In this document: positions 23,768 to 33,400 of the stretch, in pieces
How the letters are laid out: every line of letters begins with the position of its first letter
Position numbering within the stretch: the stretch's first letter is position 1
Source of the DNA: Prevotellaceae bacterium UBA1710
GTDB lineage: Bacteria; Bacteroidota; Bacteroidia; Bacteroidales; Bacteroidaceae
Direction: 5' to 3'
DNA: 55,074 nucleotides
NCBI GenBank assembly: GCA_002317355.1
Contig: DCJC01000017.1
Location: 1-55,074, forward strand
Program-made: the position numbers and the translations under genes
The notes under the pieces: generated by a model
Told to the model about the DNA's origin: nothing
Databases searched by the model: none
What the model saw: only the letters and a program-made list of their open reading frames with translations

Positions 23768-25090
23768 TCAGGCTTTTGCCTTTGCTCTGCCAGAGACAAA
23801 GATGTAAATCACAGCCCCAATGCCAAGAAGCATAGGATAATAGAGATAACCTATTATATTGATTGGGTTTGCGGTGGCAAGTCCGCTGGCAATTAGTACC
23901 TGAGCACCATAAGGCAGTAAACCTTGAGTTGTACATGAGAATGTGTCGAGTATGGATGCTGCACGCTTTGGCTGGATGCCGAAACGAACAGCTATATCCT
24001 TTGCTATACCACCAACAGTGATGATAGCTACCGTATTATTTGCTGTACAAACATTAACGAGTGATACAAGAAGACCTATAGACAATTCTGCACCACGACG
24101 TCCTTTTACCCAACGTGTTATCTTATTGATGATAAAGACGATACCCCCGTTCTCTTTAATGAGTTCAAGAAGTCCGCCTGCCATCATTGTTACTATTATA
24201 AGTTCTCCCATAGAGAGAATGCCTTCTCCCATACTTGAAAACCAAGCAAAAAAATCGTAGTTGCCTGAAGTCATACCGATGATTCCTGTCAGAAGGATTC
24301 CGATAGAAAGCACCATGAGTACGTTCACACCATAAAGCGCGATGACTAAAACGAAGAGATAAGGCACAATCTTGATTAACTCCACATCAGGAATTGCTGT
24401 AGGAATATTCAAACTTCTTCCCATCACCATGTAGATGATGAATGAGATAAGAGCAATTGGAGCAACGATACGTATGTTTGCTTTGAACTTATCACTCATT
24501 CTGCAACCTTGTGTCTGGGTGGCAACAACGGTTGTGTCGCTTATGAATGAGAGATTATCGCCAAAGAAAGAACCTCCAACTACGATTGCTGTAAGCAAGG
24601 CAACATCTGAACCTGTGGAATTGGCTATTCCTACGGCAATAGGCGTGAGTGCGGCTATTGTTCCAACGCTGGTTCCGACACTCAAGGAGATGAAACAAGC
24701 GGCAAGGAATAATCCAGCAAGAAGCATGTTGGTAGGAAGAACTGATAGTGTGAGATTTACCGTTGCATCAATACTTCCCATGTCCTTGGCTGACTTGGCA
24801 AAGGCACCAGCAAGCACGAATATCCAAATCATGAGCATCATGTTCTTCTGACCGGCACCTCGACTGAACACCTCTATGCGCTTGTCAAGAGGCATTCCTT
24901 TGAATATTGCTATGGCATAAATACTTGAAAGCATAAAAGCCACGGTAATCGGAATCTTGTAAAAGTCGCCCGCAACGATTGATGTCACGAGATACAATAC
25001 TACAAAGACAATCAATGGAGATAACTTTAATAAGCCATCTCCAAGTGATATTTGATTTGTTGAATTTATACTTTCTTGATTTTCTGCCAT
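23768..25090 (-). CDS. Na+/H+ antiporter, NhaC family
   Basis: 440 residues, about eleven membrane segments. FISLSVGTSVGTIAALTPIA and the following GGSFFGDNLSFISDTTVVAT around residues 130-190 are hallmark stretches of the NhaC family, with the Asp of GDNLSFISDT expected in the ion path. FSCTTQGLLPYGAQVLIA near 395 is also conserved. It would exchange Na+ for H+ at the inner membrane; some NhaC relatives move organic acids instead. It begins 9 nt after the altronate dehydratase stop, so it is part of that transcript, which makes uronate-linked transport possible (inference). Confidence 0.88.
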   Translation of the reverse strand: MAENQESINSTNQISLGDGLLKLSPLIVFVVLYLVTSIVAGDFYKIPITVAFMLSSIYAIAIFKGMPLDKRIEVFSRGAGQKNMMLMIWIFVLAGAFAKSAKDMGSIDATVNLTLSVLPTNMLLAGLFLAACFISLSVGTSVGTIAALTPIAVGIANSTGSDVALLTAIVVGGSFFGDNLSFISDTTVVATQTQGCRMSDKFKANIRIVAPIALISFIIYMVMGRSLNIPTAIPDVELIKIVPYLFVLVIALYGVNVLMVLSIGILLTGIIGMTSGNYDFFAWFSSMGEGILSMGELIIVTMMAGGLLELIKENGGIVFIINKITRWVKGRRGAELSIGLLVSLVNVCTANNTVAIITVGGIAKDIAVRFGIQPKRAASILDTFSCTTQGLLPYGAQVLIASGLATANPINIIGYLYYPMLLGIGAVIYIFVSGRAKAKA

Positions 25091-25099
25091 AGAGTTGTA

Positions 25100-26596
25100 T
25101 TATAACGTCACTCCATTCTTGAAGATAGAGATTTCGCTATAGCCGTTTACCTCATTACGTGCAGGTTCACCACTTGCTACTGCTATGATCTTATCTATGA
25201 ATTCAGGAAGGAGTTCCTTCATTGTCTTACCTCCATCAACGAGCTGACCTGCGTTGAAGTCAATCCAGTTCTTCTTACGGTTGTAGAGATCTGAGTTTGT
25301 TGATATCTTCATTGTTGGAACGAATGTTCCGAAAGGTGTGCCTCGACCAGTTGAGAAGAGTACCAGATGGCATCCTGCTGATGCGAGAGCTGTTGCTGCT
25401 ACGAGGTCATTTCCTGGAGCTGAAAGAAGATTCAAACCAGAAACCTCCAGACGATCGCCATATTCAAGAACACCACTTACAGGTGCGCGACCACACTTTT
25501 GGGTACAACCAAGAGCCTTATCCTCAAGTGTTGAGATACCTCCAGCCTTGTTTCCTGGAGATGGATTCTCGCCAACTGGCTCACCATGTGAGAGGAAGTA
25601 GTTCTTGAAGTTGTTGATGAGAGAAACTGTCTGCTCGAAGAGCTGACGATTCTCGCAACGATTCATGAGAATTGTCTCAGCACCAAACATCTCAGGTACC
25701 TCGGTCAAGATGCTTGTTCCGCCCTGAGCAACGAGCCAATCTGAGAACTCACCCTCGAGTGGGTTGGCTGTAATGCCAGAGAAACCATCTGAACCACCAC
25801 ACTTAAGGCCGACACGGAGTTTGCTCATTGGAACATCCTCACGTTTATCCTCCTTACAGATTTTATACATCTTGCGGAGAATATCCATGCAATACTCAGA
25901 TTCATCACCTTCAACCTTCTGGGTAACTACGAGTTGGATGCGCTCCTTGTCATAGTCGCCAAGCATAGCCATGAAATCGTCTGGCTGATTGTTCTCGCAA
26001 CCAAGAGACAGTACCAATACAGCACCTGCATTTGGATGAAGCACGATATCGCGAAGCACCTTACGAGTTGCCTCATGATCTTCTGAAAGCTGAGAGCAAC
26101 CATAGTTGTGATGCCAAGCGTGCACGGCATCGATGCCGTCAAGACGTGTTTCTGTCTCAAGTTCCTTAGCGAGCTGCTCTGCGATGCCGTTTACGCAACC
26201 AACCGTTGGAACAATCCAAATCTCGTTGCGAACGCCTACATCGCCATTCTTACGAACATATCCCTTGAAAGTACGATTCTCAACTGGAATGTTGAGTTTC
26301 TCGTTAACGGGATTGTATGTGTATTCAAGAGTTCCTGCAAGGTTTGTCTTGAGATTGTTCTCATTCACCCATTCGCCAGCCTTGAGATCTTTTGTGGCAT
26401 GACCGATAGGGTAGCCGTACTTGATGATGTCCTCACCTTCCTTCTTGTCGGTGAGAAGTACCTTGTGACCTGCAGGAGTATCCTGAAGCAGTTTAACTTC
26501 CTTGTCTCCGTCTGATACAGTTTCACCAGCCTTCATAGCTCTGAGGCAGACAACCACCGAGTCAGCGGGATTGATTTTTAGAAATGCTTGTTCCAT
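25100..26596 (-). CDS. uxaA: altronate dehydratase (UxaA type)
   Basis: 498 residues, full length. It has an N-terminal SAF-like part (HKVLLTDKKEGEDIIKYGYPIG near 44-65) and the dehydratase body with VPTVGCVNG 129-137, HHNYGCSQLSEDHE 162-175, CGGSDGFSGITANP 267-280, and DKALGCTQKCG around 360. The Cys residues in these motifs are candidate metal ligands. It dehydrates D-altronate to 2-keto-3-deoxygluconate. Neighbours kdgK and eda complete the route, which supports altronate rather than galactarate as substrate. The downstream nhaC-type gene follows after 9 nt. No clear -7 box was found in front. Confidence 0.92.
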   Translation of the reverse strand: MEQAFLKINPADSVVVCLRAMKAGETVSDGDKEVKLLQDTPAGHKVLLTDKKEGEDIIKYGYPIGHATKDLKAGEWVNENNLKTNLAGTLEYTYNPVNEKLNIPVENRTFKGYVRKNGDVGVRNEIWIVPTVGCVNGIAEQLAKELETETRLDGIDAVHAWHHNYGCSQLSEDHEATRKVLRDIVLHPNAGAVLVLSLGCENNQPDDFMAMLGDYDKERIQLVVTQKVEGDESEYCMDILRKMYKICKEDKREDVPMSKLRVGLKCGGSDGFSGITANPLEGEFSDWLVAQGGTSILTEVPEMFGAETILMNRCENRQLFEQTVSLINNFKNYFLSHGEPVGENPSPGNKAGGISTLEDKALGCTQKCGRAPVSGVLEYGDRLEVSGLNLLSAPGNDLVAATALASAGCHLVLFSTGRGTPFGTFVPTMKISTNSDLYNRKKNWIDFNAGQLVDGGKTMKELLPEFIDKIIAVASGEPARNEVNGYSEISIFKNGVTL

Positions 26597-26670
26597 TTGT
26601 GATTAGATTGAAATGTTTTATGTTGGTTAACTTTTGTTCTTTTGTTGGTGTTTCGTTGATGTATGGCTCA

Positions 26671-26759
26671 TCCTCCGTATTGAAAAGGAACCAAACTCAG
26701 TGAAGCTCCGTTCAAGAAGCGAACGTATAGCGAAGGATCACTGAGTTTGGTTCGGAGGA
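26671..26759. repeat. long hairpin between the LacI-type gene and uxaA
   Basis: Perfect 16-bp arms GAACCAAACTCAGTGA (26688-26703) and TCACTGAGTTTGGTTC (26738-26753), with an outer TCCTCCG/CGGAGGA pairing (26671-26677 with 26753-26759). Inside is a smaller GTTC/GAAC stem. The tail 26760-26823 has repeated ACGGA words. It may terminate the regulator transcript or be an intergenic palindrome; the rest of 26597-26823 holds no gene. Confidence 0.65.
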
Positions 26760-26823
26760 AGAACGGACTTACAGCGGAGTCATAACGGAGGTATAACGGA
26801 CCTACGTCCTACCTTCATTCTGC

Positions 26824-28095
26824 TTAGATTTGGGTTCTTCTGTAGAAATCTACGTTTTCCTTGAACAATACCTCGATAGGCATGTAGTTCACAGGATTTA
26901 CGTTCTTCTTCAGAATGATGGCTCTTGCAAGTGCATCGATGCTGTAATATCCCTGCATGTAGCCATGCTGAGCGATAAGGAATGAGATGCTACCTTGACG
27001 AAGGCAGTTTGCATTCTTCTCAACCATATCATAACCCATGATCTGTACGTTGCGAAGATTGTTCTTCAGCAGATACTCACCAACGAGATGTGCCTTTGAG
27101 TTGAGAGTTACGCAATGGTGAATCTCATTATGCTCATCAAAGAACTTCTTCAGAATCTGAGTGTATTCCTTTCGTGCAGATTCGTATGGAAGGTCAACTT
27201 CCACGATCTTCACGTCAGGGAAATGATCCTTCATATAGTGGCGGAAACCCACTTCACGATTGTCTTGCTGCTTACTTGCCACGTGAATACCATCGATTGT
27301 CTGCTTCATCAGCATGATATTCTTCTCCTTGGACGCAATCATCATCAGAAGCTTTGCTGCGAAATAGCCGCTGGCAAATGAATCCTGACCATAGAATGCA
27401 AGTGGACGGAGATCAGGCATGTATGAATCGAGCATGATGAACGGGATATTGCGTTCATGCAGCTGATCTGTAAACTTACGTGTTGCCTCCAACTTGGCTG
27501 GAACTACTACTACACCATCTGGATTTGCCTCAAGAATAGCCTCATAGCACTCCTTGAAACTCTGCTCATCCTTACGTTTATAATAGTACATGTGCGCGTG
27601 CACATTAAAGTCGCGTCGCATCTCACAGGCATGCAGCTGACCTTCCTCCACTTCCTCCCAATAAGCCTCACTTTCATGCTTAGGCATAAGGCAGTAGAAA
27701 TTGTACTCCTTATTGTGGGCAAGAGCACTGGCATACATGTTAGGCTCATAGTTCATCTCCTCGATAGCCTTCTGAACCTTTACAAGCGCTTTAGGCGAAA
27801 CATTTGGGCGATTGTGAAGTACACGGTCAACAGTACCAACACTCACACCAGCTTTCTCTGCGATATCTCGGATAGTGATACGCAGCGAACCAGTGTTGTC
27901 GCGTTTACGTTGACGCTTGTTCTCCTGATCTGCATTAGCAGACGTCTTCTTTGCAGACTTCGTCTTCTTTGTGCTTTTGTTCTTCTTTCCACTACCGTTC
28001 GTGGAACCCTTGGGACGTCCTACCTTTCTCTTTTCGGCAGCAGCCTCAATTGGCTGTTCGTCGTTGAGGTCGTTGATATCCATATTCTGTGACAT
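26824..28095 (-). CDS. LacI-family regulator with an AT-hook-like N-terminal tail
   Basis: 423 residues, about 80 longer than a normal LacI protein. Residues 72-98 (ITIRDIAEKAGVSVGTVDRV and on) are the LacI HTH and hinge start; the rest is a periplasmic-binding-protein-like effector domain with PDGVVVVPAKLEATRKF and NIMLMKQTIDGIH. The extra N-terminal 70 residues are acidic and then very lysine-rich, with KRKVGRPKGS (22-31), an AT-hook core (GRP), followed by KKNKSTKKTKSAKK. It lies between uxaA (same strand) and divergent kdgK-eda, so it probably controls hexuronate catabolism in response to KDG or a related sugar acid (inference). Confidence 0.88.
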   Translation of the reverse strand: MSQNMDINDLNDEQPIEAAAEKRKVGRPKGSTNGSGKKNKSTKKTKSAKKTSANADQENKRQRKRDNTGSLRITIRDIAEKAGVSVGTVDRVLHNRPNVSPKALVKVQKAIEEMNYEPNMYASALAHNKEYNFYCLMPKHESEAYWEEVEEGQLHACEMRRDFNVHAHMYYYKRKDEQSFKECYEAILEANPDGVVVVPAKLEATRKFTDQLHERNIPFIMLDSYMPDLRPLAFYGQDSFASGYFAAKLLMMIASKEKNIMLMKQTIDGIHVASKQQDNREVGFRHYMKDHFPDVKIVEVDLPYESARKEYTQILKKFFDEHNEIHHCVTLNSKAHLVGEYLLKNNLRNVQIMGYDMVEKNANCLRQGSISFLIAQHGYMQGYYSIDALARAIILKKNVNPVNYMPIEVLFKENVDFYRRTQI

Positions 28096-28137
28096 TCCTT
28101 AAGTTGAAGGTTGATTTAAGATTCGAAAAATTTGTTG

Positions 28138-28145
28138 CAAAAATA
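28138..28145 (-). promoter_or_regulatory. putative -7 box of the LacI-type gene
   Basis: TATTTTTG on the minus strand, about 43 nt before the start codon; no good -33 TTTG. Confidence 0.4.
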
Positions 28146-28226
28146 ATAAAAAAATACGAATTGTGTGCACTAACAATTAATTTTTTTTGTAAAAAACAGG
28201 AAAAAAGCGTTTTTTTTCCAGAATTG

Positions 28227-28258
28227 TTTCTTCCTTTCATAAAAAATGCGTAATTTTG
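28227..28258 (+). promoter_or_regulatory. promoter of kdgK-eda
   Basis: TTTC (28227-28230), 20-bp spacer, TAATTTTG (28251-28258). The leader of about 87 nt contains the inverted repeat at 28269-28295. Confidence 0.6.
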
Positions 28259-28268
28259 CATTCGAAAT

Positions 28269-28295
28269 CTGCTATTTGTTACACCAAATTTGCAG
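28269..28295 (+). promoter_or_regulatory. inverted repeat just after the kdgK transcription start, possible operator
   Basis: CTGC-ATTTG and CAAAT-GCAG half-sites (28269-28279 with 28285-28295) around TTACAC. The position a few bases after the predicted start of transcription would suit LacI-type repression, but a plain leader hairpin is equally possible. Confidence 0.3.
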
Positions 28296-28351
28296 AGATT
28301 TATTTTGGGAATTTTAGATCATAATACAAATTAACTCACTTTAAATTAACT

Positions 28352-29374
28352 ATGGCAAAAGTAGTAACTTTGGGCGAAATCATGCTTCGTCTTTCTCCAA
28401 ATGGTCAGGATCGTTTCATTCAGACCGACATTTTCCGTATCATCCCTGGTGGTGGTGAGGCTAATGTTGCAATTAGTTGTGCTAACTATGGTCATGAGGC
28501 TGTTTTTGTTTCAAAACTCCCTTCACATGAAATTGGTCAGATCGCTGTAAATTCACTTCGTCGTTATGGTGTGAACACAAACTATATCGCTCGTGGTGGT
28601 GACCGTGTTGGTCTTTACTATTGTGAGACAGGTGCTTCTATGCGTCCATCAAAGGTTATCTACGATCGTGCTAACTCTGCTATCGCTGAGGCTAACCCAG
28701 AGGATTTCGATTTCGATGCTATCATGGAAGGTGCTGACTGGTTCCACTGGTCAGGTATCACTCCTGCTATTTCTGATAAGGCTGCTGAGCTTACAAAGCT
28801 TGCTTGTGAGGCTGCAAAGCGTCATGGTGTAACTGTTTCTGTTGACCTCAACTTCCGTAAGAAGCTCTGGACTTCAGAGAAGGCTATCTCAATCATGCGT
28901 CCTCTCATGCAGTATGTTGATGTATGTATTGGTAATGAGGAAGATGCAGAACTCTGTCTTGGTTTCAAGCCTGATGCTGATGTAGAGGGTGGTGAGACAA
29001 ATGCTGCTGGTTACGAGGGTATCTTCAAGCAGATGAAGGAGACATTCGGCTTCAAGTATGTTGTTTCTACTCTTCGTGAGTCTTTCTCTGCTACACACAA
29101 CGGCTGGAAGGCTCTTATCTACGATGGTAAGGAGTTCTATCAGTCAAAGCGCTATGACGTCAACCCAATCATCGACCGTGTTGGTGGTGGTGACTCATTC
29201 TCTGGTGGTCTTATCCATGGTCTTCTCACTAAACCAAATCAGGGTGAGGCTCTCGAATTCGCTGTAGCTGCTTCTGCTCTCAAGCACACTATCAATGGTG
29301 ACTATAACCTCGTATCAGTTGCTGAGGTTGAGGCACTTGCAGGTGGTAGCGCTAACGGACGAGTTCAGCGATAA
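28352..29374 (+). CDS. kdgK: 2-keto-3-deoxygluconate kinase
   Basis: 340 residues, PfkB-family sugar kinase. The N-terminal block GEIMLRLSPNGQDRFIQTD, the substrate segment GGGEANVAISCANYGHEAVF and the C-terminal ATP/catalytic block DRVGGGDSFSGGLIHGLL (catalytic Asp281) are all present. It phosphorylates KDG to KDPG using ATP in the cytoplasm. Choice of KDG over fructose or ribose rests on close similarity of the SPN-type start to known KdgK proteins and on the eda gene downstream. The 202-nt gap to eda is filled by an inverted-repeat element that starts in this gene's stop codon. Confidence 0.92.
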   Translation: MAKVVTLGEIMLRLSPNGQDRFIQTDIFRIIPGGGEANVAISCANYGHEAVFVSKLPSHEIGQIAVNSLRRYGVNTNYIARGGDRVGLYYCETGASMRPSKVIYDRANSAIAEANPEDFDFDAIMEGADWFHWSGITPAISDKAAELTKLACEAAKRHGVTVSVDLNFRKKLWTSEKAISIMRPLMQYVDVCIGNEEDAELCLGFKPDADVEGGETNAAGYEGIFKQMKETFGFKYVVSTLRESFSATHNGWKALIYDGKEFYQSKRYDVNPIIDRVGGGDSFSGGLIHGLLTKPNQGEALEFAVAASALKHTINGDYNLVSVAEVEALAGGSANGRVQR

Positions 29375-29571
29375 AAGCCCCCCATCCCCCAAAGGGGGAG
29401 TTCTTGATACATTTTCTCCTTTATGGAGTATGATCAAGAAGGTTGTTGTAAACTTTTACCCTCTACGTTTCAGGAATTTTGCTCTGGACAATATGTGGGT
29501 GTTTAATCATAAAACTCTTGAGCCCTCGATAGTATAAAGAGTTCCCCCTTTTGGGGGGTAGGGGGCTTTTA
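29372..29571. repeat. stop-to-start inverted-repeat element between kdgK and eda
   Basis: Left arm TAAAAGCCCCCCATCCCCCA begins in the kdgK stop; right arm ends GGGGGGTAGGGGGCTTTTA 5 nt before the eda ATG. The arms are imperfect but extend over about 32 bp, each with its own CCCCC-AAA-GGGGG hairpin. An inner TCTTGAT/ATCAAGA hairpin follows the left arm. The design matches the elements at 44541-44702 and 46163-46321. Confidence 0.75.
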
Positions 29572-29576
29572 ATATA

Positions 29577-30245
29577 ATGGCTAAATTTGATAAATTCCAG
29601 GTGATGGCGAAGATCGCCGAGGCACCTATGGTTCCTGTTTTCTACGACAAGGACGTTGAGATTGCAAAGAATGTAGTAAAGGCATGCTACGAAGGTGGCG
29701 TACGCGCTTTTGAGTTCACTAATCGTGGTGATTTCGCTCAGGAGGTATTCGCAGAACTTTCAAAGTTCGTTGCTAAGGAGTGTCCAGAGATGGCTCTCGG
29801 TATCGGTTCTGTAGTTGATGCTCCAACTGCAGCAATGTACATTCAGCTTGGTGCTAACTTCGTTGTAGGTCCTCTCTTCAACCCAGATGTAGCAGTTGTA
29901 TGTAACCGTCGTTGCGTAACATACTGCCCAGGATGTCTCACACCATCTGAGATTGGTAAGGCACAGGAGGTTGGTTGCGACTTCACAAAGGTATTCCCAG
30001 GCGATGTAGTAGGTCCAAACCTCATCAAGGGACTTATGGCTCCAATGCCTTGGTCAAAGATCATGGTTACTGGTGGTGTTGCTCCTGAGAAGGAGAACCT
30101 CGAGAAGTGGTTCGCTGCAGGTGTATTCTGCGTAGGTATGGGTTCTAAGCTCTTCCCTAAGGATAAGGTTGCTGCAGGCGATTGGCAGTATGTAACCGAT
30201 AAGTGTAAGGAAGCACTCGGTTATTGCAACGCAGCTCGTAAGTAA
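29577..30245 (+). CDS. eda: KDPG aldolase (2-keto-3-deoxy-6-phosphogluconate aldolase)
   Basis: 222 residues, normal for Eda. Catalytic pair: Glu46 in GVRAFEFTNRGD and Schiff-base Lys138 in CDFTKVFPGD. Other blocks are IGSVVDAPTAAMYIQLGANF and MVTGGVAPEKENLEKWFAAG. It splits KDPG into pyruvate and glyceraldehyde-3-phosphate and so ends the hexuronate route begun by UxaA and KdgK. The RCVTYCPGCLTPSEIG segment is the usual substrate loop with extra cysteines. It is the second gene of the kdgK-eda unit; a terminator follows at 30306. Confidence 0.95.
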   Translation: MAKFDKFQVMAKIAEAPMVPVFYDKDVEIAKNVVKACYEGGVRAFEFTNRGDFAQEVFAELSKFVAKECPEMALGIGSVVDAPTAAMYIQLGANFVVGPLFNPDVAVVCNRRCVTYCPGCLTPSEIGKAQEVGCDFTKVFPGDVVGPNLIKGLMAPMPWSKIMVTGGVAPEKENLEKWFAAGVFCVGMGSKLFPKDKVAAGDWQYVTDKCKEALGYCNAARK

Positions 30246-30305
30246 TTGATAGAGTAGGGCTTAATGCTCTATTGGGTAGTAATACTTTACCCTTATACAT
30301 ACAAT

Positions 30306-30357
30306 ACTGGGATTCAGGAATCTTCTTCAAAAGTGGGTTTCTGTATCTCAGTTTTTT
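30306..30357 (+). terminator. terminator of kdgK-eda
   Basis: Arms 30306-30320 and 30338-30352 (ACTGGGATTCAGGAA with TTTCTGTATCTCAGT) pair with two wobbles and one mismatch, followed by TTTTTT. Confidence 0.75.
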
Positions 30358-30471
30358 GTTGTTAAAAAATAAGAAATCGAAAATAAAAAATCAAAGATTG
30401 AGTTAGTATCTTAGGAGGATTGGTCTAAAGACCATCTTTCGTTTTTCATTAATATCTCTTGATTATTCTCT

Positions 30472-33400
30472 ATGCGTAATATATTCATTCTTCTTTTCGT
30501 TGCTTTTGTCTGTGCGTGTTCAACTGATCGTTCAGATAAAGAACGTGTTGATGCACTTAATGATCATTCGTATGACATGCGATACAAGAATGTTGACTCA
30601 ACTCGTATCTATGCCAATATGGCTTATGCTGAGGCTGAGAAGATTGGATATCGTTCAGGAATGTCCGAGGCTTTGTTGAATCAGGCATTCTATACAATTG
30701 CGAGAATGGATTACCTGAAGAGTGATACTCTTCTATCACGAGCTGATTCCTTGGCAGAAGATGATATCACGCGATTGTGTGTTGAGGTTCAGAGAATGCG
30801 ACTTTGCCAAAGACGTTCGCAGAATAAAGACTTCTATGTTCGTAAGAATGAGGCAGATAGATATATAGAGAATATCCATTCTGATATTGAGGATGAGTCA
30901 CCAAGAAAACGCAAGCAATACACTTATGCACGAAGTGAATATGGCATCGTACTTTCCACTTATCTCTATTATGTTAATCTTCCGATTGAATCATCAGAGG
31001 CATTGCTCAGTATAGCGAAGGATAAAGATATCCAGCTTCATAGCGATACTGCGCAATACCTTGGCTATCTGTATAATATAGGTGCAGGTGGAATACTTCG
31101 TGATGGTACTGCTGAGGATATAGCACGCAGGGAGTTTGATTGTCTTATGCAATGTTATATGCTTGCTCGTCATAATGGCTATTTGTTTTGGGAAGCAAAC
31201 TCACTCCAGTCGCTTTCAGAGCATCTTGCCAATCCTGAAGAACTTGCAGCCTACCATCGTGATGATGATCCTTGCATTCGTTTCCTCAATGATGATGCGG
31301 TTCCTGACCCAATGCTCTCTGGAAACCTTGCTGAGCGCTCTCTTCAATGCTTCGTGAGATATGGAGACATCTATCAAATAGCAGGTGGATGGCGTACTCT
31401 CGCATCTTGCTATCATGATATTAAAGACCATGAAGCTGAGTTGTCTTGTCTGCTGAATGCTGTTGATGACTCACTCATTCTCCAGGCACCTGACCTTGTA
31501 GCTTCTATAAGTGAGAAGATGTCCATGGCATATTCTGCTCTTGGAGAGAAACAGGCGAGTGACTACTACCGTAACCAGTATCTTGATATGCAGGATTCCA
31601 CTCGTCAGGATCGTCAGTTGGAGGCACGTGCAGAAGAACTATCTGCACTTGTTTCACGTACGGAATTGCTTATCACGGCAATCGTTATCGTGCTTTCTAT
31701 TCTTGTTGTGGCTCTTGCCATACTCATTCATTTCCATAGAAAGAACAAGGATAAGTACAAGCATAACGAACGCCTTGAGGAACTTGGAGAGAATCTTCAG
31801 GCATTGTCGCTTCAAACCGAAGATGCACTTCGCATCAATGTGGAACAGCATGCAAAGGTAACTTATGCCGAGAATATTATGCCACTCATCGACCGTATGC
31901 TTCATAGTGTTGAGAATGCGTCAAAGTCTGGCATCGGAAATCTTGAGTATGTATCTGATGTTTGTAAGTCTATTCTTGAGTATAATGCCCAGCTCACTTC
32001 ATGGGTTCAATTGCGAAAGGGACAGGTTTCTCTTCACGTTGAGACATTCCCTTTGCAGTCTTTGTTCTCTATCATCAAGATGAATGTTAAGTCGTTCAAT
32101 ACCAAAGGTGTACGTCTTTCGGTTCAAGATACAGATATAAGTATTAAGGCAGATAAGGTGCTCACTCTTTTCCTTATAAATACAATTGTTGATAATGCAA
32201 GGAAATACACTCCTGAAGGTGGAGAGGTTGTTGTCTCTGCAACAAAATGTGAGAGCTTTGATGGCTATGCCGAAGTCTCTATTGAAGATTCGGGAAAGGG
32301 TATGACACAAGAGCAGGCAGATCATCTTTTTGACTATGGAACCATCATTGATCAGAAGGAAGACCTCACAGAGCAGAAGAGTCATGGTTTCGGCTTGATG
32401 AACTGTCGTGGCATCATGGATCGTTATCGCAAGACAAGTGAGTTGTTCTCTCATTGCGAGATAAAGGCTGAGAGCGAGAAGGGAAAAGGCACTCGTATCT
32501 TGTTCCGTCTGCCTATAGCTGTACGTGCTACATTGGTTGCGTTGCTTGCTATGCTTCCTGCATTTAGCTTTGCCAATAAGAATAATTCGGTAGAAAGTGC
32601 TTGGGCAGATTCGGTATATAATGCCAATGTTGAAGGTCGATATGCAGAAGCTATCAATTATGCCGATTCTTGTTTCAGAAGCATCAATAAAAGCTACCGC
32701 ACTCTTAAAGGTGTTAATGTTAATGATACTCTTACCATAACCTATAATGGTGCAGAACTGCGTTGGTGGACAAAGAAGGTTGCTGTTGATTACGACATCA
32801 TCATCTATGTTCGAAATGAGGTGGCGGTTTCAGCTCTTGCTCTTAATGACTGGGATCTCTATAATGCTAATAATAAGGCTTATACCAAGCTCTATAAGGA
32901 ATGTTCTCAAGACTCAACGCTGAGCACCTATTGTGCCACTATGGAGCGTACGGAGAATACCAATAACCTGGCTATGGTGGTGTTGGTATTGCTCTTCCTC
33001 GGACTTGTAGCCGTCTTCTGGTTGTTCTATGTTCGTGATGTACTTCATAATCGCAGAAACCTTGATCAGATTTGCCGTGAGAAGGAAGAGAGCATTGCTA
33101 AGATGACACGTGAGCGTGACCGTCTCTATGTATCGAATAATGTCATCGACAACACCTTGAGTGCCTTGAAGCATGAGACTATGTATTTCCCATCTCGCAT
33201 AGCGCAAGACAATAGTAAGATAATGACAAGTGAGGCGATTGATGAGCAAGGTGTGTCTGAACTCTCAGAGACCGTTGGCTATTATCGTAATCTCTATTCT
33301 ATGCTTTGTACGCAATGTATTCGTAATGCTTCGGAAATATCATATCCTATGGCTCCGTTTGCTGTATCTTCGCTCAAACTTGATTTCTCAGGAGAGAACG

